Of a stretch of DNA of 64,000 bases, positions 25,978-33,082 are shown in pieces. This stretch comes from Aquabacterium parvum (GTDB taxonomy: Bacteria > Pseudomonadota > Gammaproteobacteria > Burkholderiales > Burkholderiaceae_C). The notes under the pieces were generated by a model, which saw only the letters and a program-made list of their open reading frames with translations, did no database searches and was not told where the DNA came from. The stretch lies in the NCBI RefSeq assembly GCF_001447195.1, contig NZ_LFRI01000100.1:1-64000 (forward strand), in the 5' to 3' direction. The position numbers were made by a program, and so were the translations under genes. Numbering within the stretch: the first letter of the stretch is position 1; every line of letters starts with the position of its first letter.

Positions 25978-27555
25978 TCAGCGCAGCTCGCCGGCCGATT
26001 GCAGGCGCGAGAGCAACTCGTCCATCTTCTTGAGTTGATCGCGCCTGCGCACCAGCGCCAGCTTGGTCGCCACCTGCGTGCCCTCGATGGCCGAGGCCTC
26101 GAAGGTGCGGTGGGGCACGATCTCTTTGACCGATGACAGCTCGGCGAGGCGGGCCGCCACACCAGTCAGCAAACCACCGACGGCGGCCTGCGCGATGTCC
26201 TGGTTGCGCAAGGCGGTGGCGGCGTCGTCCTGGTCCAGCAACTTGAGCGCCTCGGCCTCGCCCAGGCTGTCGCTCAGGGTGTCGAAGACGAAGGCCTGCA
26301 CCTCCCACGGGGCGACGCGGCGAGACAGGCTTTGCAGCAGCGCGCCACCGGCCTGGGTCAGGTCGGCGACCGTGGCCGCCTTCAATGGGGGCAGCTCCAG
26401 CTCCTCGATCAACGGGAAGCGAGTCAGCTCTTCCAGCACCAGCGGGAAGCGCAGGCACTTGCGAACCTTCTTGGGCATCAGCCAGGTGGCGAGGTTGACG
26501 TAATGCTCGCGGATGCGCTTGAGCGCCTCGGTGTCCACGCCAGCGGGTGATTGCAGGCCATTGAAGCCGGGCTCACCCGTGCCGTCCAGGTTGATGTTGA
26601 TGAAGTGGTGCCAGGTCGAGTCGGTGCTGACGCGGCCCTTGTTGGCGCGGTGGCCGTCGTAGGCCACGATGGAGGCGAACAGCCTGGGCATCAGGGCGTC
26701 TTTGGGGCCGGTCGGGCCGCTGGGGAAGCCGTCGCCATGCGAGACCGACATCGCCACGATCTCCGGCGACAGGGCGGCGCCCGTGAGGTCGTTGGGCCAC
26801 TCGGGCACCGATTGCCCACCGACGGTGATGTTGCCGCCCAGGCTGGCTGGCACCAGGCACTCGCCTTCGTGCGGGTGATCCGGGTAGACCTCGAGGGCGC
26901 GGCGGGGCGCCTTGAGTTGCACCAGCGGGTGAGGGCTGCCAACGCCACCGGCCTGGGTGCGGAAGTTCAGGTACAGGCGCTGCGGCTCGGTGTTGGACTG
27001 ATCGCTGAACTCTTCGCCTTCGTTCGGGCCGGACAGGTTGGTCGAGAAGCGGTTGGTGTTGCTCACATGGGGCGGCGTTTGCGCGGCCTTCCAGCGGCGC
27101 ATGGCGCGCACCCGGGGCACGTTGCCGCACAGCGAGGCGCCGAGCGTCTGGTGGTCACCGGTGGCGAACACGCCGCCGCCGGCTTCCATGAACTTCGCGA
27201 TCGTTTCAACTTGCGGGGCTGGCAGGTCGCTGAGGCCTTCGGGCCGAGCCCCGAACAGGAAGACCACGTCGTAGCGCGAGATGCTCAAGCCCTTGCTGGC
27301 ATCGTTGAAGTCGAAGTTGGGGATGTCGGCGTTCGGGTCGGCGATGCGGCTGGCGGTCACCACCTTGGGCGTCATGCCGTGGATGGTCGAGCCCTTGAGC
27401 GTGTTGACGAACTGCGTGAGGCCGAAGCCCTGGCCGGGGTCGAAGTTGAGTGTGTCGGTCACGACCAGGATGCGCGGCTGGCACTCCTTGTAGAGCGCGA
27501 TCAGGTCGGCGCGGGCGACGGTGGCCAAGGGGGCCTGGAAGTGGAGGATGGGCAT
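25978..27555 (-). CDS. Uncharacterised 525-residue protein with a glutamine-amidotransferase-like N-terminal region
   Basis: Not recognised. The first 150 residues look like an alpha/beta flavodoxin- or class I GATase-like fold (ILVVTDTLNFDPGQGFG, then YDVVFLFGARPEGL, then FMEAGGGVFATGDHQTLGA), as in ThuA-like proteins, though no catalytic Cys is evident. A middle region is rich in Gly/Pro and contains HHFININLDGTGEPGFNG. The last 130 residues are helical. The start at 27555 has AAAGGA upstream. It is divergent from nothing close; a LysR gene ends 90 bases from its start on the same strand. Confidence 0.6.
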   Translation of the reverse strand: MPILHFQAPLATVARADLIALYKECQPRILVVTDTLNFDPGQGFGLTQFVNTLKGSTIHGMTPKVVTASRIADPNADIPNFDFNDASKGLSISRYDVVFLFGARPEGLSDLPAPQVETIAKFMEAGGGVFATGDHQTLGASLCGNVPRVRAMRRWKAAQTPPHVSNTNRFSTNLSGPNEGEEFSDQSNTEPQRLYLNFRTQAGGVGSPHPLVQLKAPRRALEVYPDHPHEGECLVPASLGGNITVGGQSVPEWPNDLTGAALSPEIVAMSVSHGDGFPSGPTGPKDALMPRLFASIVAYDGHRANKGRVSTDSTWHHFININLDGTGEPGFNGLQSPAGVDTEALKRIREHYVNLATWLMPKKVRKCLRFPLVLEELTRFPLIEELELPPLKAATVADLTQAGGALLQSLSRRVAPWEVQAFVFDTLSDSLGEAEALKLLDQDDAATALRNQDIAQAAVGGLLTGVAARLAELSSVKEIVPHRTFEASAIEGTQVATKLALVRRRDQLKKMDELLSRLQSAGELR

Positions 27556-27644
27556 GGTGAGGTCCTTTCGGGTTGGGCTGTGAGCAGCACCCGAACGGTA
27601 AGCACCCGTCCTTTCGGACACATCCTGCTAACTAGGGCCTCCCC

Positions 27645-28553
27645 CTAGCTTGCGGCCACCCCCTCATGGGTGAGGCGCACGTGGTCGATGAAGGCTCGCA
27701 GCCCCGCCGACATCAGCTTGCGGCTGGGGTGGTAGAGGTTGAAGCCCGGCACACGAGGGCACCAGTCGTCCAGCACGGTGACCAGCCGTCCGGCTTGCAG
27801 GGCAGGCATCGCATGTTGCTCGTAGGTGTAGGCCAGGCCCACGCCGGCCTCTGCGGCCTGCACCATGAGCATGAGGTCGTCGCTGGCCAGCGGACCATCG
27901 ACCTCCACCTGCACCGCGTGTTGGCGCTTGATGAACTCCCACTTGAAGTAGCTGCCGCTGGGGAAGCGGATGCGGATGCAGGGGTGCTGCTGAAGGTCGC
28001 GCGGGTGCTTGGGGCGGCCATGGCGTGCGATGTGCTCGGGCGAGGCCACGACCACGAAGCGCTGAGGCGGCCCCAGCGGCACCGCCACCATGTCTTGCTG
28101 CAGGCTTTCACCGAAGCGCACGCCGGCGTCGAAGCCCTCGGCAACGATGTCGACGAAACGGTCGTCGGCCACCACCTCCATGCGCATGCCTGGGTGCCGG
28201 GTCAGGAAGCCGCTGACCAGGGGTGGCAACACCCACTGGCAGGCCGCGCGGGGGGCGTTGATGCGCAAGGTGCCCATGGGGCTGTCGCGAAAGGCGTTGA
28301 TGTCTTCGAGTGCGCTGCTGATGTCCTGCAGCGCGGGTGCCAACCTGGCCAGCAGTTGCCGCCCCGCCTCGGTGGGCGAGACGCTGCGCGTTGTCCTGTG
28401 CAGCAGGCGCAGACCCAGGCGCTGCTCCAGCCCTTTGATGGTGTGGCTCAGCGCCGATGGGCTCACCCCGACCTCGGTGGCCGCGCGCCGAAAGCTGCCC
28501 AGGCGCGCGACGACCGAGAAGGCCTGGAGGTCCTGCAGGGGAGGGGTGTTCAT
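27645..28553 (-). CDS. LysR-type transcriptional regulator
   Basis: The product has 302 residues, full length. The N-terminal winged helix-turn-helix is FSVVARLGSFRRAATEVGVS followed by ALSHTIKGLEQRLGLRLL; the remainder is the two-lobed ligand-binding domain (MGTLRINAPRAACQWVLPPL). It is divergent from the SDR gene at 28661, with 107 bases between, the common layout of a LysR regulator and its target. Ribosome binding site is weak. Confidence 0.9.
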   Translation of the reverse strand: MNTPPLQDLQAFSVVARLGSFRRAATEVGVSPSALSHTIKGLEQRLGLRLLHRTTRSVSPTEAGRQLLARLAPALQDISSALEDINAFRDSPMGTLRINAPRAACQWVLPPLVSGFLTRHPGMRMEVVADDRFVDIVAEGFDAGVRFGESLQQDMVAVPLGPPQRFVVVASPEHIARHGRPKHPRDLQQHPCIRIRFPSGSYFKWEFIKRQHAVQVEVDGPLASDDLMLMVQAAEAGVGLAYTYEQHAMPALQAGRLVTVLDDWCPRVPGFNLYHPSRKLMSAGLRAFIDHVRLTHEGVAAS

Positions 28554-28660
28554 TGTTGAATCCTGTTCATCAATGCATTGAGTGATGGGTGGATTGTGTG
28601 GTGAATCAGGGCGCCCTACGCTTGCCCAGTCTTTTCACCCAGCCAAGGCAGGAGCCGAAC

Positions 28661-29413
28661 ATGAACTTCCAAGGTCAAACCATTTTCATCACCGGCGCGT
28701 CGTCGGGCATGGGGGCCGACACGGCCCGCCTGCTGGGCTCTCGCGGTGCCAATGTCGTGCTGGCGGCCAGGCGAGAGGCCGCCTGCGCCGACGTGGCCCA
28801 CGAGGTCGAGGCCGCGGGTGGCCGCGCGCTGGTTCTGCGCATGGACGTGGACCAGGAAAGCGACGTGCAGCGAGCCGTCATGCAGGCGGTGGCGCACTTC
28901 GGGCGCATCGATGGCGCCTTCAACAACGCTGGTCTGCTCGGTGCGGGACAGCCATTTCACGAGATGTCCACCGAAGCGTTCGAGGCCGTGATGCGAACCA
29001 ACGTGCTGGGCGTGTTCTGGTCGATGAAGCACCAACTCGCTGCCATGCTGAAAAGCGGTGGCGGCGCCATCGTCAACAACGCCTCCATCGTGGCGCAGAT
29101 CGGCTTTCCCGGCATCGCGCACTACAACGCCAGCAAGCATGCTGTCATGGGGCTGACCCAGACGGCGGCGCTGGAGTACTTCAAACAGGGCATCCGCGTG
29201 AACGCCGTGTTGCCAGGTCCGGTGGAAACGCCGATGGCTCTGCAAGGCTTTGGCAACCGCGACAACCTGCAAGCCATGATGAGCGGCAGCGCTGCGGGCC
29301 GAGCCGGTCAGCCGAGAGAGGTCGCCGAGGTGGTGGCCTTCTTGCTGTCGTCGGGGGCGAGCTACGTGAGCGGTCAGGGATGGGTCGTGGATGGCGGCTA
29401 CACGGTGCAGTGA
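28661..29413 (+). CDS. Short-chain dehydrogenase/reductase
   Basis: The product has 250 residues, a classical SDR: NAD(P) loop TGASSGMGAD, NNAG (AFNNAGLLG), and catalytic Ser in NNASIVAQ, Tyr-Lys in HYNASK. The Arg-containing RREAAC after strand 2 hints at NADP. Start at 28661 has GGAG eight bases upstream. It is probably controlled by the divergent LysR gene. Substrate unknown. Confidence 0.9.
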   Translation: MNFQGQTIFITGASSGMGADTARLLGSRGANVVLAARREAACADVAHEVEAAGGRALVLRMDVDQESDVQRAVMQAVAHFGRIDGAFNNAGLLGAGQPFHEMSTEAFEAVMRTNVLGVFWSMKHQLAAMLKSGGGAIVNNASIVAQIGFPGIAHYNASKHAVMGLTQTAALEYFKQGIRVNAVLPGPVETPMALQGFGNRDNLQAMMSGSAAGRAGQPREVAEVVAFLLSSGASYVSGQGWVVDGGYTVQ

Positions 29414-29503
29414 GCCAACCGTCGCGCCACACCGCAAGGCGACCACGCCTGGATCCGCGTGGCCGCCTGATGAGCCGCCTGGCCCATCCACGCTGGGGCG
29501 TCA

Positions 29504-30058
29504 TCAGTCGATGTGGTAGCGGGCCTTGGCGGATGCCTGGCAGGCGTCCTTGGCGGAGCCGGCAAGGCCTTCGCAGCGTTCGGCGGCCACCTTGTGGTCG
29601 GCCTCGCGCTTCTTCTCGGCGGCCTCGTCGCGGACCTCCTTGATCTCCTGGCGAGCCTTCAGGTTGGTGATGGCCTTGTCGTGCTCGGCCTTGGCCTGCT
29701 TCTCACAGACGTTCTTCTGGTTGCCTTGCAGGTCGTCGCAGCGCTCCTTGGCGATTTTGTGGCGGGCGTCGATGCCTGCTTCGGTGGCTGCATCCTTGTC
29801 GGCCTGTTTGCCGGTGTGTTGGGCCTTCAGTCGGGCCAGCGCCACCTTTTCTGCACCGTTGGCCTCGGCTTGGCAGATGTCCTTGGCGTTGCCGGTGACG
29901 CTGTCACAGGTCACCTTCTCGCGAGCGTAGTGCTGCTCGATGTCGTCCTTGGCCAGCTTGTAGACCTCGGCATTGATCGGGGCCGGGTTGGCGGCTTGAA
30001 CGTGTTGCAGGAAGCCCAGACAAAGGGCGATGGGCAGGAGGGCAATGTGTCGCTTCAT
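29504..30058 (-). CDS. Secreted helical protein with three cysteine-paired repeats
   Basis: The product has 184 residues. A signal peptide (about 1-22) is followed by three helical repeats of about 55 residues, each with a C-x10-C pair in the pattern CD..xGN.K..C: Cys51/62, 107/118 and 162/173. The regular spacing suggests one disulphide per repeat in the periplasm. Lys/Ala/Glu content is high, which leads databases to liken such proteins to TolA, but no TolA domain is evident. Start at 30058 has GAGGAA upstream. Function unknown. Confidence 0.7.
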   Translation of the reverse strand: MKRHIALLPIALCLGFLQHVQAANPAPINAEVYKLAKDDIEQHYAREKVTCDSVTGNAKDICQAEANGAEKVALARLKAQHTGKQADKDAATEAGIDARHKIAKERCDDLQGNQKNVCEKQAKAEHDKAITNLKARQEIKEVRDEAAEKKREADHKVAAERCEGLAGSAKDACQASAKARYHID

Positions 30059-30209
30059 GGGGGTTCCTCTGTTGTGATGAACGGCGGGGGCCGCAGCTCC
30101 CGTGTGACCTCTTGGCCACGGGTTCACTGTGCCAACCGATGGCTGGCGAGGAAGCAGGACAGGGCCGAGGCTGTTTGTCAGCCGAGGCCTACGCAGCAAG
30201 CGTTTTGTT

Positions 30210-30650
30210 TCAAGTGGGGCGCACGCGCACGTCGCGGGCCTGCAGCGCGCGACCGTCGTCGGACGTCACCTGCATCGCCGCGATGGGCCGGCCGCTTTCA
30301 CGGTCGACGATCTTCACGGGCGGGCCATCGGGGGCCGGCGCGTGGCGGTCACCCCATTGCAGCATCGCGATGATGATGGGGAAGAGGTCGCGGCCCTTGT
30401 CGGTGAGCCGATAGTCGAGCACGCGGCCGTTTTCGCTCTCGGCCATGGCCTGCAGGATGCCGTGCTGAACCAGGCTCTGCAGCCTGGCGGTGAGCACGTT
30501 GGGCGCGATGCCCAGGTGCGACTGGAACTCGCCGAAGCGGCGGGTGCCAAAAAAAGCCTCGCGGATGATGAGCAGCGTCCAGCCGTCGCCCACCTGCTCG
30601 AGGCAGCGGGCGATGGAACAGCTCATGTCCGAAAACGAGGTGCGTCGCAT
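30210..30650 (-). CDS. HxlR-family transcriptional regulator
   Basis: The product has 146 residues. The HxlR winged helix is intact: the N-terminal Cys (SCSIARCLEQVGDGWTLLII), FGEFQSHLGIAPNVLTARL as recognition region, and the wing VLDYRLTDKGRDLFPI. Members often sense electrophiles or reactive compounds through the conserved Cys. It is divergent from the hydrolase at 30738, and two matching palindromes lie between them. Confidence 0.92.
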   Translation of the reverse strand: MRRTSFSDMSCSIARCLEQVGDGWTLLIIREAFFGTRRFGEFQSHLGIAPNVLTARLQSLVQHGILQAMAESENGRVLDYRLTDKGRDLFPIIIAMLQWGDRHAPAPDGPPVKIVDRESGRPIAAMQVTSDDGRALQARDVRVRPT

Positions 30651-30662
30651 GGTGGGTGCATC

Positions 30663-30683
30663 TTACTTGCTTCAAGCAAGTAA
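30663..30683. promoter_or_regulatory. Palindromic operator site 1 in the HxlR/hydrolase gap
   Basis: A perfect palindrome with 10-bp arms around one central C (TTACTTGCTT / AAGCAAGTAA). It lies 13 bases from the HxlR start codon. HxlR dimers bind such inverted repeats, so self-regulation is likely. Confidence 0.7.
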
Positions 30684-30702
30684 AGCGAGTAGGCTGCGCA
30701 AC

Positions 30703-30721
30703 TACTTTCTTCAAGCAAGCA
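30703..30721. promoter_or_regulatory. Operator site 2 in the HxlR/hydrolase gap
   Basis: TACTTTCTTCAAGCAAGCA matches the core of site 1 at 17 of 19 positions; the centres are 39 bases apart, close to whole helical turns. It lies 17 bases before the hydrolase ATG, so binding would block that gene. Confidence 0.65.
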
Positions 30722-30737
30722 GTTTCGAAAGGCCCCC

Positions 30738-31526
30738 ATGTCCGCTCCCTCGTCAGACGTCGCCCTGTTTGTCCACTCCACCGGTGTGGGCCCGTTCATG
30801 TGGAACAAGCTGTTGGTGAACCTGCCTGCCGGCGTCACACCCCTGACACCCACCAACCGTGGTTACAGCCTGCCAGACCTGGTCGCGCGAGGCACCAAGG
30901 TGACGGTGGCCGAAGAAGCGGCCCACATCAAGGCCCAGATCCCGGCGGGCACGACGGGTGTGCACCTGGGTGGGCATTCGTACGGCGGGCTGGTGGCCTT
31001 GACGCTGGCGCTCGACCCCGAGGTGCCGGTGAAGTCGCTGTGGCTGTACGAGCCCGTGCTGTTCGGCGCCTTGCGTCCCTTGGTCGATGAGTTGCCCGAA
31101 GACGTTGCGCAGCAGGTGCGCGAGTTCACCGAAAAGCCCGATCGTTTCCTGGATGCCAGCACGGGTGGGCAGGACGCCTGGCTGGAGAACTTCGTCGACT
31201 ACTGGAACCACCCGGGCATGTGGGCCTCGATGCCGGACAAGGCCAAGGACATGGCCCGCCTGGTGGGCTGGAAGATGTTCCAGGAAGTGCGCATGGTGTT
31301 CGAAGAGCCTCAACCCTTTGAGGCCTACCGTTTCCAGGTGCCGCTCACCCTGGTCAAGGGCGAGCGCACCCAGCCGCCTGCGCGCGAGATGGTGCGCCGC
31401 CTGGCAGCGGTCAACCCGCATGCGCAGGTCGAGGTGCTCCAGGGTTTGGGCCACATGGGCCTGGTGGGCAACCCGGCGGGCGTGCTGCCGTCGCTTGAGC
31501 AGCACTGGGCGCGCGTGCTGGGTTGA
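30738..31526 (+). CDS. Alpha/beta hydrolase
   Basis: The product has 262 residues. The nucleophile elbow is GGHSYGG with Ser98 region after VHLGG; the oxyanion region is VHSTGVGPFMW and the catalytic His sits in LQGLGHMGLV near the end. It is cytoplasmic (no signal). The divergent HxlR regulator and the two operators suggest induction by a chemical stress or substrate. Substrate unknown. Confidence 0.85.
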   Translation: MSAPSSDVALFVHSTGVGPFMWNKLLVNLPAGVTPLTPTNRGYSLPDLVARGTKVTVAEEAAHIKAQIPAGTTGVHLGGHSYGGLVALTLALDPEVPVKSLWLYEPVLFGALRPLVDELPEDVAQQVREFTEKPDRFLDASTGGQDAWLENFVDYWNHPGMWASMPDKAKDMARLVGWKMFQEVRMVFEEPQPFEAYRFQVPLTLVKGERTQPPAREMVRRLAAVNPHAQVEVLQGLGHMGLVGNPAGVLPSLEQHWARVLG

Positions 31527-31549
31527 TCGCGCTTGGCCAGCCCCCTTGA

Positions 31550-33034
31550 TCAGGCCTGATCGTTGCCAGTCGCGGCCTTGGCTGATTTCTTCGCCGGGGC
31601 CTTGGCCGGCGCTTTGGCGGTTTTGCGTGCGGGTTTGGCTTCGGCCGTTTCACTGCCCTTGGCCACTGTCTTGCGTGGTGCGGTCTTGCGGGGGGCCTTC
31701 TTGGCCGCCGGGGCTCCGGTTGGGGCGACGACAGCGGGTGCTGGCGGCGCGCTGTCGACCTGCGCATGGCGGGCCGCTGGCGCCTCGGTGATCAGCGCCG
31801 TCTCGCGGGGTGCACGCTCGCTGGGGTTGCGCGAGTCAGCGCGACCGGGGCCGCGCTCGTCCCGGCGGTGCTCACCACGGCTGTCTGGTCGTGTGTCTGT
31901 GCGGCTTTCCGTGCGTTCGTCGGAGCGACCGTCGGCACGCGCCTCGCGGCCTTCACCCTTGTTGCGGCCACGGCCACCTCGGCTGCGGCGACGGCCTCGC
32001 CCTTCCTCAGCGGGGGCAGCGTCTGGCGCGCTCGATTCACCCGCCCCGTTGCCATCCGATTCCTCGTCGGCATGGTCGACAGGCGCGGCTTGCACGCGGG
32101 CCGGCGCATCCTGCTCAGGGGCCAGGCGCACATCCACTTCCTGCTCGGCAACCTGGGCTTCGGCCTGGGCGGCCGCGTCGGCACGTGCGCGTGCTTGCGC
32201 GCTGGGCACGCCACTGCCGCGCGCCACCCAGGTGCCTGACTTCTCATCGCGGCCGAATTCCAGCAGGCCACGCGCCAGCGCTTCTTCGAGCAGGTTGCCG
32301 AAGGTGCGGAAACCGTAGTAGTTCTCGTTGAAGCCGGGGTTGCGGCGCTTGATGGCTTCTTTCAGCACGGAGGCCCAGATGCGGCCGCCGTCGTCGCGGT
32401 CGGTGACCAGGGCTTCGTAGGTCTCGGCGGCCATTTCGACGGCCTTGGCGCGGCGCGTGTCCATCTCTTCGCGGCGGCGCTTTTCTTCTTCGGGGCTGCG
32501 GCGGGTGTTGCCACCGCCGTCGCGCCCGCCTTGGGCGTTGGCGCCGGGTCGGCGAGCCGTGCCGCGCACCAGGTCGTCGTAGTAGATGAACTCGTCGCAG
32601 TTGGCGATCAGGAGGTCAGACGTTGATTGCTTCACGCCCACGCCGATGACGTGCTTGGCGTTCTCGCGCAGTTTTGACACCAGGGGCGAGAAGTCGGAAT
32701 CGCCCGAGATGATGACGAAGGTGTTGACGTGGCTCTTGGTGTAGCAAAGGTCGAGAGCGTCGACCACCAGGCGGATGTCGGCCGAGTTCTTGCCGGACTG
32801 GCGCACGTGCGGGATCTCGATGAGCTCGAAGTTGGCCTCGTGCATGGGGGCCTTGAAACCCTTGTAGCGCTCCCAGTCGCAGTAGGCCTTCTTGACGACG
32901 ATGCTGCCTTTGAGCAGCAGGCGCTCGAGCACGCGCTTGATGTCGAATTTCTCGTAGTTGGCGTCGCGCACGCCGAGGGCGACGTTCTCGAAGTCGCAGA
33001 ACAGCGCCATGCTGATGTGGTCGTGTTGGGGCAT
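31550..33034 (-). CDS. NYN-domain ribonuclease-like protein with a LOTUS (OST-HTH) domain
   Basis: The product has 494 residues. Residues 8-150 form a NYN (PIN-like) domain with its acidic residues in ALFCDFENVA, NSADIRLVVDALD and VIISGDSDFSPLV. Residues about 200-270 form an OST-HTH/LOTUS domain (GRIWASVLKEAIKRRNPGF, YYGFRTFGNLLEEALA). The last 210 residues are low-complexity: Arg/Glu/Asp-rich, then a Lys/Ala/Pro-rich basic end (KKAPRKTAPRKTVAKG) likely to bind RNA. Probable RNA cleavage or binding. It follows the helicase gene by 48 bases on the same strand. Confidence 0.85.
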   Translation of the reverse strand: MPQHDHISMALFCDFENVALGVRDANYEKFDIKRVLERLLLKGSIVVKKAYCDWERYKGFKAPMHEANFELIEIPHVRQSGKNSADIRLVVDALDLCYTKSHVNTFVIISGDSDFSPLVSKLRENAKHVIGVGVKQSTSDLLIANCDEFIYYDDLVRGTARRPGANAQGGRDGGGNTRRSPEEEKRRREEMDTRRAKAVEMAAETYEALVTDRDDGGRIWASVLKEAIKRRNPGFNENYYGFRTFGNLLEEALARGLLEFGRDEKSGTWVARGSGVPSAQARARADAAAQAEAQVAEQEVDVRLAPEQDAPARVQAAPVDHADEESDGNGAGESSAPDAAPAEEGRGRRRSRGGRGRNKGEGREARADGRSDERTESRTDTRPDSRGEHRRDERGPGRADSRNPSERAPRETALITEAPAARHAQVDSAPPAPAVVAPTGAPAAKKAPRKTAPRKTVAKGSETAEAKPARKTAKAPAKAPAKKSAKAATGNDQA

Positions 33035-33082
33035 GGTGTCTCTTTTCTTGTTTGTTGTTGTGGTGTGGGGGGCGGGCGCGGG

